A stretch of 64,000 nt of DNA from the NCBI GenBank assembly GCA_008375315.1, contig CP032507.1, positions 1,973,001-2,037,000 on the forward strand. The letters are read 5' to 3'. The stretch comes from Ectothiorhodospiraceae bacterium BW-2 (GTDB taxonomy: Bacteria > Pseudomonadota > Gammaproteobacteria > Thiohalomonadales > Thiohalomonadaceae). Below the pieces are notes generated by a model that was given only the letters and a program-made list of their open reading frames with translations, had not been told where the DNA came from and made no database searches. Positions 51,392-60,259 of this stretch are shown one piece after another. A program made the position numbers and the translations under genes. Within the stretch, counting starts at the first letter, position 1; every line of letters starts with the position of its first letter.

Positions 51392-52068
51392 CGATTGATC
51401 TCAGCTAACGGCACAATGCGGTGAAAATGGTTCTGTAAGGTGGCATCGTGGCTGACAAAAATGAGTGAAGTTGACTGCTGTTGGCACTCCTGTAGCAGCA
51501 GCTCAATAAAGGCGTGCCGCCTATCGCTGTCGAGAGCCGAGGTCGGTTCATCGGCGATAATGAGCTCCGGATGGCCAATTAAGGCGCGAGCGGTCGCAAC
51601 CCTCTGCTGCTGGCCGACACTTAGATCGACAACGGCGCGAGACCAGAGTGTTGGGGCGATATCGAGCTCATGCAACAGTCTCTCTGCCTCCTGCTGTGGG
51701 CTCTGTTGCAGACGCTGACGCCTGAGCGGGGAGAATGTTAGTGGTAGTAGGATATTTTCGATCACAGAGAGGTAGGGGATAAGGTTAAATTGCTGAAAAA
51801 TAAAGCCGATATGGTCGGCGCGTACTCTGTCGCGCTTAGCGCGACTTAGTGCGGTGAGCGTGGTATTGAGCAGGGTAATGGTGCCGGAGTGGGGCAGAGT
51901 TACCCCCCCTAACAGCGAGAGTAGGGTAGTTTTGCCGCTACCACTAGAGCCGTAGAGGAAGAGCCGCTCTCCTGCATCGAGGCGTAGGGTCTCGATATCG
52001 ATAAGCGGCAGGTTCGGTTGCCAGCCGAACTTGAGCTGATCGATCTGTAACAGGGGGGCGGCACTCAT
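51379..52068 (-). CDS. ABC transporter ATP-binding protein
   Basis: 229 aa. Walker A GSSGSGKT at 40-47, Q-loop FQQFNLIPYL, Walker B IIADEPTSALD at 170-180, and the H-loop in FVSHD. The ABC signature reads LSVGQ (149-153) in place of LSGGQ; the central glycine is replaced by valine. LolD/MacB-like subfamily. Encoded 3 bp after zrgA. Confidence 0.92.
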   Translation of the reverse strand: MSAAPLLQIDQLKFGWQPNLPLIDIETLRLDAGERLFLYGSSGSGKTTLLSLLGGVTLPHSGTITLLNTTLTALSRAKRDRVRADHIGFIFQQFNLIPYLSVIENILLPLTFSPLRRQRLQQSPQQEAERLLHELDIAPTLWSRAVVDLSVGQQQRVATARALIGHPELIIADEPTSALDSDRRHAFIELLLQECQQQSTSLIFVSHDATLQNHFHRIVPLAEINRCHS

Positions 52069-52071
52069 CCG

Positions 52072-52614
52072 TTAGTGGCGATGGGGTGATGAGAGGGGGA
52101 TAGTTGCCGAGGCAGGCGTTAAACGGGCTGCCGTTTGGTCGCTGGCGCTAATCGCTTGCAGCTCAATCTCTGTGAGCGATGGGAAGTGTTGAAACAGATC
52201 GACCCTAAGCGATGTTGGCGCTTGGTGGCACTGAAAGTGGTAGTGGATCTGAAATTCGCTATGGGTCTCTTCATGCTCATGCTCATGTTCATGTTCAACT
52301 TCGGTAAGCTGACACGATTTTTGGGGGGTAAAGTGAAACAGCACCTCCCCTTGTTGTAACTGCTCTATCGCAGTCGCCACCCTCTGCCGCTGCGCCTCGG
52401 TGCGGGGCTGGTGTTCAAAGCCGACAATATCCAGCGCCGGCGAAATAAACTCTAGCCATAGCCGCCCCTCCTGATGGGCTAGATTGAGTTGGGCCGTGCC
52501 GTGTTGATGGCGAGTTTGGGGGGGCAACTCATGGTCATGGTCATGGTCATGGTCACTGGCGACTAGAGGCTGCGATAGCATTAGGGTGGTTAGGGTGAAG
52601 AGGGTTTTTTTCAT
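52072..52614 (-). CDS. zrgA: ZrgA-like zinc-binding protein (DUF2796)
   Basis: 180 aa from the ATG at 52614 (AGGAG about 6 nt upstream). A signal peptide (TLFTLTTLMLSQPLVA) is followed by a His-rich SDHDHDHDHE stretch and a second EHEHEHEHEETH stretch near residue 110. HQHGTAQLNLAHQEGRLWLEFISPA is the DUF2796/ZrgA pattern. In Vibrio, ZrgA with an adjacent ABC pair takes part in zinc acquisition. The DNA for both His stretches consists of 6-bp tandem units. Confidence 0.85.
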   Translation of the reverse strand: MKKTLFTLTTLMLSQPLVASDHDHDHDHELPPQTRHQHGTAQLNLAHQEGRLWLEFISPALDIVGFEHQPRTEAQRQRVATAIEQLQQGEVLFHFTPQKSCQLTEVEHEHEHEHEETHSEFQIHYHFQCHQAPTSLRVDLFQHFPSLTEIELQAISASDQTAARLTPASATIPLSSPHRH

Positions 52615-52623
52615 CAATGGCTC

Positions 52624-53919
52624 CTATTTAAGACTGTCAGAGCCTTCAAAGGCGATCTGCTCTAGACCTAACACCGCGACGACCCGCTCTAACTGTCGCG
52701 TCTGTTCGATGAGTGCCGTAACGCCATCTAAAATAAGCTGGTTTCCGGCCCGATTACCGGCAGCGAGTAGTTGATCATAGGCGATTCCCCTCTTTTCAGC
52801 GCTCTCTACGAGTTGATAGAGTTGGTTGACCGTTTGGCTTAATTTTATCCGCATAGCGTTATCGATGGCTCTATCTTGGCTATAGACCCAGCTTGACAGA
52901 CTTGGCCCTTCGAGTACCGAACCATCTAGCCGCTGGTAGCGACCTAAATAGACATTTTGGATCCCAAGCCCGTTATTATAGTGTGACCAGTGGGTGTTAT
53001 CGCTGAAGCAGTCGTGCTCCTCCTCAGGATCGTGTAACAGTACCCCTAGTTTCATCCGCTCTCCTGCTAATTCACCAAAGCTTAGACTACCCATGCCGGT
53101 AATCATCGCCGCGATACCTTGATTAGGATTGGTGAGCAGCGCGGTGCGGGCCGCACCCTTTTGTTGCCACTGCACTGTCATCCAGCGCAGATCGTCCACT
53201 AGCTGGTCAGTCACGGCTTTTAAGTAGCCACCGCGGCGGTCGCAGTTGCCATGAGTGCATTGAGTGTGGCTAAAATCGGTGGCGGGGCGGTTACCCGCTC
53301 CGGGGCCGCTGCCGTTGAGATCTTGTCCCCAGAGCAGAAACTCGATGGCGTGGTAGCCGGTGGCGACATTGGTCTCTATCTGTTCTAATTCGTGGAGCTC
53401 TGTGGCGATAAATTGGCTATTGAGCACGGTGGCATCAATCGCTTTGCCGGCCACTGTTAGCTGCGGGTTAGCGATAATATTGGCGCGATAGTAGGGGTTC
53501 TCCGCCGACTCTTCGCCGTAGTGGTCGATAGCGACATAGTCGATCAGCCCCTCATCTAGCGGCCAAGCGTTCACCTTACCCTCCCACTCATCGACAATCG
53601 GATTGCCAAAGCGGAAGACCTCCGACTGTTGATAGGGGTGGCGAGCCGTAATCCAGGCCACTTTGGCCTGTTCGAGAGTCGTTTCAGTAGGGTTGGCAAG
53701 CAGACGGTTGACCGCCTGTTGTAGCGCCGTGGCGGTGGTGAGCGAGTCGCTGTAAACGGCGTGGGCGATATCGGCATAGTGGTTGACAATAGCCTCAGGT
53801 TGAGGCGGGGCAGCGGCAGCGCGACTCTCGGCTTGATGGGGGGCGGTTGCACTACAGCTAGCTTGCAGTATCAGGGTGGTGGTTAGTGTCAGGCTTAAAG
53901 AGAGGCGGGATAGTGTCAC
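52624..53919 (-). CDS. imelysin-family protein, first copy (IrpA-like)
   Basis: 431 aa with an export signal (LSLSLTLTTTLILQASC); Cys22 could be lipidated, but the lipobox is poor. The imelysin motif GxHxxE is intact as GYHAIE at 188-193, followed by FLLWGQD. Residues about 335-345 (NTHWSHYNNGLGI) carry further family residues. Homologues are iron-regulated periplasmic or lipid-anchored proteins; enzymatic activity is doubted. First gene of the nine-gene operon. I found no good Fur box upstream. Confidence 0.88.
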   Translation of the reverse strand: MTLSRLSLSLTLTTTLILQASCSATAPHQAESRAAAAPPQPEAIVNHYADIAHAVYSDSLTTATALQQAVNRLLANPTETTLEQAKVAWITARHPYQQSEVFRFGNPIVDEWEGKVNAWPLDEGLIDYVAIDHYGEESAENPYYRANIIANPQLTVAGKAIDATVLNSQFIATELHELEQIETNVATGYHAIEFLLWGQDLNGSGPGAGNRPATDFSHTQCTHGNCDRRGGYLKAVTDQLVDDLRWMTVQWQQKGAARTALLTNPNQGIAAMITGMGSLSFGELAGERMKLGVLLHDPEEEHDCFSDNTHWSHYNNGLGIQNVYLGRYQRLDGSVLEGPSLSSWVYSQDRAIDNAMRIKLSQTVNQLYQLVESAEKRGIAYDQLLAAGNRAGNQLILDGVTALIEQTRQLERVVAVLGLEQIAFEGSDSLK

Positions 53920-54046
53920 AGTGGTAGCTCCATTTAGTCAATGAGTTACGGATAGTTAAAATTACAAATGCCATTTTACACAAATGGGATTAATTTTCAA
54001 CTAAAAGATGGAGGATCAATGTTTGATCCCGCCGCAGCTCTCCCAA

Positions 54047-54190
54047 CCTCACCCCCCGACCCCTCTCCATGAATGGAGAGGGGGAGTTTTATCGGTTTGT
54101 GGTGAAGATTGGTAAGCCGCCGGCGGGGGCTGAGGAGGGGACGAAGCTATCACCCCCCTCTCCATTCATGGAGAGGGGCCGGGGGTGAGG
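54047..54190. repeat. REP-like inverted repeat pair
   Basis: Two 38-bp arms at 54047-54084 and 54153-54190, inverted and nearly identical (one indel, one substitution), 68 bp apart. Each arm contains its own palindrome, CTCTCCAT GA ATGGAGAG. This resembles dispersed palindromic intergenic elements; copies elsewhere in the genome are expected but not visible here. Confidence 0.8.
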
Positions 54191-54295
54191 TCCATCGCCC
54201 CGGTTGACCTCGCCCAAGCCGCCATCGGCCCCGGTATGGGCAATCTAATCTTCCGTGTGGCTGAGCGCGAAGTAGAGAGGCAGCGCAGAATTTGA
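54191..54295 (+). pseudogene. possible DUF1156-type DNA methylase relic
   Basis: An open stretch of 34 codons ending at a TGA at 54293, without a start. It contains APVDLAQAAIGPGMGN, close to what I recall as the PVDLAQAAIGPGM block of DUF1156 adenine-specific methylases, then a charged tail. It abuts the REP-like repeat, which could mark a deletion endpoint. Identification rests on one short block. Confidence 0.3.
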
Positions 54296-54316
54296 GGAGG
54301 AGTCGAAAAACTAAAG

Positions 54317-55084
54317 CTACTTGAGGGCAAAGTGGCGTTTTAGATTGCTAGTGGTTATTTGGGCTAACTCCTCTAGCGAGAGCTCTCTTAGGGTGGCGAT
54401 AACTTTTGCCGCTTCGATAAGATAGGCCGGCTCGTTGCGCTGTTGATGGTAGCGGGCAGGCGCCATATCGGGTGCATCGCTCTCTAGTACGAGGTGATCG
54501 AGCGCTAGGGTGGCGGCGATGCGGCGTAGTCGTTGTGCACGCTCAAAGGTGATGGTGCCGCCAAATCCGAGCAAAAAACCGAGCTCGATGAACTTTTCAG
54601 CCTGTTGCAGACTGCCGCTAAAGGCGTGCACCGTGCCGCCGAAGGTAAACTTCTGTCGCCTTAGTAGGCTATAGAGCTGATCGTTAGCGTTACGGCTGTG
54701 CAGAATGAGGGGTAGCTGCGCTTGGGTAGCGATGGCGATCTGTTGCTGTAGTAGCTGTCGCTGCCTGTTGAGATCGCTAGCGGGGGAGTAGAGATCGAGC
54801 CCTACCTCGCCGATCGCAAGAATAGAGCGATGGCTAGCGAGCTGCTGCTCTAGTTGAGGGATATCGGTGCTATGGTGGTGAGCGAGAAAGAGGGGGTGGA
54901 GCCCTAGTGCCGGATAGCAGTTCGGGGTGGTGTGGCAGAGCTGCAACAGCCTAGGCCAGCGCTTGGCTTTGACCGCTGGAATGATAAAGGTATCGATATT
55001 GGCTTCAATAGCCCGCTGTCGCACCGCCTCTCTATCCGCATTAAAGGCGGTAAAATCGAGATGGCAGTGCGAGTCGGTAAACAA
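54317..55084 (-). CDS. tatD: TatD-family metal-dependent DNase
   Basis: 255 aa TIM-barrel hydrolase. SHCHLD near the N-terminus gives His6 and His8; the metal Glu lies in AIGEVGLDLY, further ligands in LILHSRNA and TVHAFSG, and the Asp in LVLESDAPD. Length is usual for TatD/YcfH. TatD proteins are 3'-5' DNases and D-aminoacyl-tRNA deacylase relatives. The paralogue (TatD, YcfH or YjjV) cannot be settled, so the symbol is tentative. Confidence 0.88.
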   Translation of the reverse strand: MFTDSHCHLDFTAFNADREAVRQRAIEANIDTFIIPAVKAKRWPRLLQLCHTTPNCYPALGLHPLFLAHHHSTDIPQLEQQLASHRSILAIGEVGLDLYSPASDLNRQRQLLQQQIAIATQAQLPLILHSRNANDQLYSLLRRQKFTFGGTVHAFSGSLQQAEKFIELGFLLGFGGTITFERAQRLRRIAATLALDHLVLESDAPDMAPARYHQQRNEPAYLIEAAKVIATLRELSLEELAQITTSNLKRHFALK

Positions 55085-55095
55085 GTCGCGCTATT

Positions 55096-55329
55096 TTAGT
55101 AGTAGCCCTTTCGACTCTGTCGTAGCCCTAACCGGGCCTTAACTGCATTACTAAACTGTAGCAGTTCGGCTATCTCTCTCACACGGGAGCGCATCATTAG
55201 CGGCACCTCACGATTAAGGTAGTTGTGCTGCTCTTCGGCGGTAGAGAGCTGTAGTAGCTCTGTGGCATAGGCCTCCGCACGCTTAATAGTGCTCTTTTCG
55301 CGCTGAAAGGTGATTCTATCATTCATCAT
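55096..55329 (-). CDS. small hypothetical helical protein
   Basis: 77 aa (76 from the second ATG). Charged and helical (AYATELLQLSTAEEQHNYLNR), no cysteines, no signal. The start follows an AGGGG 4-8 nt upstream, and the stop is 11 bp before tatD, so the two are probably co-transcribed. Not recognised. Confidence 0.55.
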   Translation of the reverse strand: MMNDRITFQREKSTIKRAEAYATELLQLSTAEEQHNYLNREVPLMMRSRVREIAELLQFSNAVKARLGLRQSRKGYY

Positions 55330-55589
55330 CTATACCCCTGCTTTGCAGAACCTTGGTGAAAACAGACCGCTGTAGTATAAATTTGGGCTTCTATACCACT
55401 CAACCATTTTGTTAACTCTTTCCAGTATATTATTGATTTAAAAAGATAGCTCTATTTTAACACGGCGCAATAGTGCGCTTGATATCGTGCTGTCATTGAC
55501 TGCCATAGTGACTATATCGGTAACTAGGTGGCCTCCCTTTAGTGGGAGGTGGTAATATTTTGACTCTGATCACAATCACGGGGGAATTT

Positions 55590-56984
55590 ATGACTCACTA
55601 CGACTTAATCGTTATCGGTAGCGGGCCGGCAGGACAGAAGGCGGCGGTGCAGGCGGCAAAGCTGGGAAAGCGGGTGGCAATTATCGATCGCATGGAGAGT
55701 ATGGGGGGGGTCTGCCTCCATACCGGCACCATTCCGAGCAAAACTCTCAAAGAGGCGGTGCTCTATCTAAGCGGCTGGAGTCAGCGGGGGCTCTATGGCG
55801 ATGACTACCGCCTAAAGAGCGATCTGACCATGCAGGATCTACAGCTACGGTTAAAAAAGACCATTGAACGGGAGGTAGAGGTGATTAACCACCAGCTACA
55901 CCGTAATGGCATTGAGACCGTGCAGGGGGTGGCTAGCTTTATCGATCCGCACCTTGTTCGAGTTGAGCAGGCGACGGGGAAGTCGCTCCAGCTAAAGGGC
56001 GACTCTATGGTTATCGCCACTGGCACCCACCCCTATCGGCCGGAGTCGATTCCGTTTGATGGCGAGCGGGTACTCGATAGCGACGACATTTTACAGCTAC
56101 AGCAGCGGCCACGAAGCTTGACTGTGGTTGGTGCTGGGGTGATTGGGGTGGAGTATGCGGCGATCTTTAGCGCCATGGATGTGGAGGTGACGCTGCTCGA
56201 TGGCCGTCAGGAGCTATTGGGGTTTTTAGATCGGGAGATAACCGATGAGTTCATCCACTCGCTGCGCCAGCGCGGGGTGAGTGTTCGGTTAGGCGAAACG
56301 GTGGCGACCATGAGGGTCGATAGCGCTGCCGGGCAGGTGGTGACTGAGACGGAGAGCGGTAAAAAAATTGTCTCTGAAGTGGTGCTGTTTGCCGCCGGTC
56401 GTAGCGGTACGACCAATTCGCTACAGCTCGATAAGGCCGGTATTCGGGTCAATAAACGGCACCAAATTGCGGTCAATGATGACTATCAGACCGAGGTTCC
56501 CCATATCTATGCCGCTGGGGATGTGATCGGCTTTCCTAGTCTCGCTTCGACCTCTATGGAGCAGGGGCGGCGTATCGCCTGCCACGCCTTTGGCAAGCCG
56601 TTAGTCGGTAAGTTGGAGAACTTTCCGTTCGGTATCTACGCTGTGCCGGAGATGAGTATGGTCGGCGAGACCGAACAGCAGCTAATGGAGCGCGGGGTGG
56701 CCTATGATGTCGGTATCGCCCGCTTACGAGAGACGGCCCGAGGGCAGATCATGGGGATCGAGGAGGGGATGCTGAAGATGCTCTTTTCGCTGGAGGATCA
56801 GCGTCTGCTGGGAGTGCATATTTTGGGCGAGGGGGCAACCGAGCTGATCCATATCGGTCAGGCGGTGCTCTCTTTGGGGGGAGGGATCCACTACTTTCTC
56901 GACTCGGTGTTTAACTATCCGACCTTAGCGGAGGCATACAAAATAGCGGCGCTTGATGCTTGGAATCGTATCAGTCGTCTGTAG
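55590..56984 (+). CDS. sthA: soluble pyridine nucleotide transhydrogenase
   Basis: 464 aa from the ATG at 55590; an upstream GTG frame is unlikely. FAD-binding GSGPAG at 10-15. In the redox-site position the sequence is GGVCLHTGTIPSK: Cys42 is kept but the second cysteine is Thr47, as in SthA and unlike lipoamide dehydrogenase. The NAD-binding GAGVIGVEYA is mid-protein. Transfers hydride between NADPH and NAD+. A small hairpin (55532-55549) precedes it. Convergent with rho. Confidence 0.93.
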   Translation: MTHYDLIVIGSGPAGQKAAVQAAKLGKRVAIIDRMESMGGVCLHTGTIPSKTLKEAVLYLSGWSQRGLYGDDYRLKSDLTMQDLQLRLKKTIEREVEVINHQLHRNGIETVQGVASFIDPHLVRVEQATGKSLQLKGDSMVIATGTHPYRPESIPFDGERVLDSDDILQLQQRPRSLTVVGAGVIGVEYAAIFSAMDVEVTLLDGRQELLGFLDREITDEFIHSLRQRGVSVRLGETVATMRVDSAAGQVVTETESGKKIVSEVVLFAAGRSGTTNSLQLDKAGIRVNKRHQIAVNDDYQTEVPHIYAAGDVIGFPSLASTSMEQGRRIACHAFGKPLVGKLENFPFGIYAVPEMSMVGETEQQLMERGVAYDVGIARLRETARGQIMGIEEGMLKMLFSLEDQRLLGVHILGEGATELIHIGQAVLSLGGGIHYFLDSVFNYPTLAEAYKIAALDAWNRISRL

Positions 56985-56994
56985 TGTTATTGAG

Positions 56995-57012
56995 GGGGGG
57001 CGCGAGCCCCCC
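56995..57012. terminator. hairpin between convergent sthA and rho
   Basis: GGGGGGC (56995-57001) and GCCCCCC (57006-57012) enclose a GCGA tetraloop. It lies 10 bp after sthA and 4 bp after rho on the other strand. No long T tract on either side, so efficiency is doubtful. Confidence 0.5.
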
Positions 57013-57015
57013 ATC

Positions 57016-58272
57016 TTAACGCTTCATAGAGTCGAAAAATTCGCTGTTGCTTTTGCTAACCTTCATCTTATCGTGCAGAAACTCCATGGCCGCTAACTCA
57101 TCCATCGGGTGGAGCAGTTTGCGCAAAATCCACATTTTCTGTAGTTCATCGGCCGAGGTCAGCAGCTCTTCGCGACGGGTGCCTGAGCGGTTGATATGGA
57201 TAGCGGGGTAGATCCGCTTTTCGGCAATTCGGCGATCAAGGTGGAGCTCCATGTTACCGGTGCCCTTAAACTCTTCATAGATAACATCGTCCATACGGGA
57301 GCCGGTATCGATGAGTGCGGTTGCGATAATGGTGAGGGAGCCCCCCTCTTCGATATTGCGCGCGGCACCAAAGAAGCGTTTCGGGCGTTGTAATCCGTTC
57401 GCATCGACTCCGCCGGTGAGCACTTTGCCCGAAGCGGGGACGACGGTGTTGTAGGCGCGGCCAAGACGGGTAATCGAATCGAGCAGAATCACGACATCGC
57501 GTTTGTGTTCAACGAGCCGTTTGGCTTTCTCTATCACCATCTCGGCGACTTGGACATGGCGAGCCGCCGGCTCATCAAAGGTACTGGAGATCACATCTCC
57601 GCGCACCTGCCGACTCATTTCGGTTACCTCTTCGGGTCGCTCATCGATGAGCAGTACCATCAGATAGACATCGGGGTGGTTATTGGCGATAGAGTGGGCA
57701 ATATTTTGAATGACCATGGTTTTACCCGCTTTCGGGGGGGAGACGATAAGTCCTCGCTGGCCTAAGCCGATGGGTGAGACCAAATCAATGACCCGGGCGG
57801 TGATATCTTCGGTGCTGCCATTGCCCTGCTCTAGGCTGATGCGCTGATTGGCGTGTAGAGGGGTTAAGTTCTCAAAATGGACTTTGCGTTTGGCATTTTC
57901 GGGGGGTTCATAGTTGATTTGGTCGATTTTAACCAGGGCGAAGTAGCGCTCATTATCTTTAGGGGAGCGAACCTTGCCCGAGACAGTATCTCCGGTGCGG
58001 AGATTGAAGCGGCGAATCTGGCTAGGGGAGACATAGACATCATCGGGGCCAGCCAGAAAGGAGCTATCGGCGGAGCGTAAAAAGCCGAAACCGTCGGAGA
58101 GGATCTCCAATACACCATCAGCGAAGATCTCCTCACCGTTTTTGGCGATCGCTTTTAATAGGGCAAAGACCACCTGCTCCTTACGAATACGGTGGACATT
58201 TTCCAGTCCCATTTCACTGGCAATATCGAGAAGTTCAGCAGCCGATTTCTGCTTCAATTCAGAGAGGTTCAT
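57016..58272 (-). CDS. rho: transcription termination factor Rho
   Basis: 418 aa from MNLSELKQ (ATG at 58272), matching the E. coli length of 419. N-terminal RNA-binding domain with [13 protein letters not shown], Walker A PPKAGKT at 179-185, Walker [17 protein letters not shown] and the Q/R-loop region [17 protein letters not shown]. Hexameric RNA helicase that ends transcription. The 247-bp leader separating it from trxA may hold its own promoter. Confidence 0.98.
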   Translation of the reverse strand: MNLSELKQKSAAELLDIASEMGLENVHRIRKEQVVFALLKAIAKNGEEIFADGVLEILSDGFGFLRSADSSFLAGPDDVYVSPSQIRRFNLRTGDTVSGKVRSPKDNERYFALVKIDQINYEPPENAKRKVHFENLTPLHANQRISLEQGNGSTEDITARVIDLVSPIGLGQRGLIVSPPKAGKTMVIQNIAHSIANNHPDVYLMVLLIDERPEEVTEMSRQVRGDVISSTFDEPAARHVQVAEMVIEKAKRLVEHKRDVVILLDSITRLGRAYNTVVPASGKVLTGGVDANGLQRPKRFFGAARNIEEGGSLTIIATALIDTGSRMDDVIYEEFKGTGNMELHLDRRIAEKRIYPAIHINRSGTRREELLTSADELQKMWILRKLLHPMDELAAMEFLHDKMKVSKSNSEFFDSMKR

Positions 58273-58478
58273 AGGTTTTATTCGAGTATTAGAAAAAGTA
58301 AATATTAGGTAAGGACATTTGTTAGGCTCAAGCATTCCTGATAGCGCAGCTCAATAGCTCCTTAGGCATACTAGGCATAGATTGGGCGTGCTATTCTGAA
58401 TCAAGAGTGGGGAAGGGCGCTAAAATAGCACCATAAGCTGTAAAAATCCACCCCTTTGAGGTAATGGCGTGAATTTAT

Positions 58479-58502
58479 CCCCCGCAGTAGTCGCTGCGGG
58501 GG
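58479..58502 (-). terminator. candidate trxA terminator
   Basis: CCCCCGCAG (58479-58487) and CTGCGGGGG (58494-58502), a 9-bp stem with a 6-nt loop, 17 bp past the trxA stop. The downstream sequence on the minus strand (ATAAATTCAC) is only weakly T-rich, so read-through to rho is possible. Confidence 0.5.
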
Positions 58503-58519
58503 AGCTGAAGCTGTGGCAG

Positions 58520-58846
58520 TTAGAGATTACTATCGATAAACGCCGCGAGCTGCGATTTGGAGACGGCCCCCACCTTGGTCGCCTCGACACTACCGCTTTT
58601 GAAGATCATCAGGGTGGGAATGCCGCGAATCCCATATTTGGGGGGGGTGTTGGGGTTCTCATCAATGTTAAGTTTAACAATTTTGATCCGGTCAGCGTAC
58701 TCGGCAGCAATTTCGTCCAAAATAGGGGCGATCATTTTGCAAGGACCACACCAGTCTGCCCAGTAGTCAACCAGTACGGCTTTGTCGCTTTTTATTACTT
58801 CCTGCTCAAAGCTATCATCGGTTGCATAGACGATTTTGTCGCTCAA
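58520..58846 (-). CDS. trxA: thioredoxin 1
   Basis: 108 aa. Redox site WCGPC with Cys33 and Cys36. The cis-Pro is in RGIPTLMIF. Length and position (upstream of rho, divergent from rhlB) equal those of E. coli. General cytoplasmic disulfide reductant. Confidence 0.98.
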   Translation of the reverse strand: MSDKIVYATDDSFEQEVIKSDKAVLVDYWADWCGPCKMIAPILDEIAAEYADRIKIVKLNIDENPNTPPKYGIRGIPTLMIFKSGSVEATKVGAVSKSQLAAFIDSNL

Positions 58847-59014
58847 TGGCTCTCTCCTTAAGTTAAATCAGGGCCGGCAATTATGGCAAAAATTGCCCCT
58901 ATTGCCTAATGTTGTTAAAAAAACTTGCGGGGAAGTCGCCCCATGGGGCTAATTTGAGCCCAAATGGGGCGATATTGCAACCCATTTACTCACCTTTTTT
59001 GGTATTCTTGCCAA

Positions 59015-60259
59015 ATGAACACAACGCCCTCCTCAGAACTCCTCTTCTCCTCCCTGTCGTTAGCGCCACAACTGCAACGGGGACTCGATCAACTCGGCTT
59101 TAGTCTCTGCACGCCGATTCAGGCAAAGACGCTGCCATTAACGCTCGCCGGTTATGATGTCGCCGGTCAGGCGCAGACCGGCACCGGCAAAAGTGCCGCC
59201 TTTTTAGTCGCGATGTTTCAGCAGCTACTGCAGCGCCCTTTGGCACCAGGGGCAGTGGCCGTGCGGGGGCTGATTTTGGCCCCTACCCGCGAGCTGGCGA
59301 TCCAGATTCACAAAGATGCCGAGGCGATAGGTCGCTATAGCGGCCTGAGGCTAGCGCTTATCTATGGCGGTACCGGTTATGAGCAGCAGCGGCGCTCATT
59401 GGAAGCCGGTGCCGATATCTTAATCGGCACGCCGGGGCGACTTATCGACTACTATAAGCAGCGGTTCTTCTCCCTCAACCAGCTTCAGGTGATGGTGCTA
59501 GATGAGGCCGATAGGATGTTCGATTTGGGTTTTATTAAAGATATCCGCTATCTGCTGCGGCAAATGCCGCCTCCGACGCAGCGGCTGACTATGCTCTTCT
59601 CGGCCACTCTATCGCTGCGGGTAACTGAATTGGCCTACGAACATATGAACAACCCGCAACGGGTAGAGATAGAGTCGGCAGAGCTCACTGCCGACAATGT
59701 TGAGCAGCAGCTCTTCTATCCGGCTAGTGATGAAAAAATCTCCCTGCTGCTAGGGCTCCTGCAACAGTGGCAGCCGCCGCGGGCGATACTGTTTGTCAAT
59801 ACCAAGCGGGTCGGAGAGCGGCTCTGGGGCTATCTGGAGGCGAACGGCTACAAAACAGCTATTTTGAGCGGTGATGTGCCGCAAAAAAAGCGCCAACGGC
59901 TGCTACAGCAGTTTGAGCGGGGGGAGTTTTCGCTCTTGGTGGCGACCGATGTGGCCGCGCGGGGGTTGCATATCGCCGATGTCAGCCATGTCTTTAACTT
60001 CGATCTGCCGCAAGACCCTGAAGATTATGTCCATCGTATCGGTCGTACCGCCCGCGCGGGCGCTTCAGGGGTGGCGGTTAGCTTCGCCTGTGAGGAGTAC
60101 GCCTATAATCTTATCGATATTGAGAGCTATCTAGGGCGTTCACTGCCGGTCACGGCGATTCAGAGTCAGCTACTGCTGACTCCGAAGCCGCCGCTAAGAG
60201 ACTCCTCGCCTGTGGCGGGGCGTCGTCGTCGCCGTCAACCTCCCTTAACTCCGTCCTGA
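59015..60259 (+). CDS. rhlB: DEAD-box RNA helicase RhlB
   Basis: 414 aa from MNTTPSSE (ATG at 59015). Q-motif CTPIQAKTLPLTLAG, Walker A AQTGTGKS (53-60), DEAD at 163-166 followed by RMFDLGFIKDIR, SAT, and HRIGRTARAG. Closely follows E. coli RhlB through the C-terminal CEEYAYNL...ESYLGRSLPV block. RhlB unwinds RNA for the degradosome. It is divergent from trxA as in E. coli. The Arg-rich tail (GRRRRRQ) overlaps the 3' end of the cyclase gene by 110 bp. Confidence 0.95.
   Translation: MNTTPSSELLFSSLSLAPQLQRGLDQLGFSLCTPIQAKTLPLTLAGYDVAGQAQTGTGKSAAFLVAMFQQLLQRPLAPGAVAVRGLILAPTRELAIQIHKDAEAIGRYSGLRLALIYGGTGYEQQRRSLEAGADILIGTPGRLIDYYKQRFFSLNQLQVMVLDEADRMFDLGFIKDIRYLLRQMPPPTQRLTMLFSATLSLRVTELAYEHMNNPQRVEIESAELTADNVEQQLFYPASDEKISLLLGLLQQWQPPRAILFVNTKRVGERLWGYLEANGYKTAILSGDVPQKKRQRLLQQFERGEFSLLVATDVAARGLHIADVSHVFNFDLPQDPEDYVHRIGRTARAGASGVAVSFACEEYAYNLIDIESYLGRSLPVTAIQSQLLLTPKPPLRDSSPVAGRRRRRQPPLTPS

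Larger units (their letters stand above)
53920..54316. other. 397-bp intergenic region upstream of the metal operon
   Basis: Contains the operon's promoter region (AT-rich, about 53930-54010), the REP-like inverted repeat (54047-54190) and a possible methylase relic (54191-54295), each listed separately. I cannot name a promoter or operator with confidence. Confidence 0.5.

Noticed and set aside
51607..51621. LSVGQ in the ABC ATPase as a dead ATPase signature
   Set aside because: All other ATPase motifs are intact and single changes in this loop occur in active proteins, so I only note it in the gene entry.
53930..54000. Fur or Zur box upstream of the metal operon
   Set aside because: AT-rich with an AAATGCCATTT near-palindrome, but no convincing match to either consensus.
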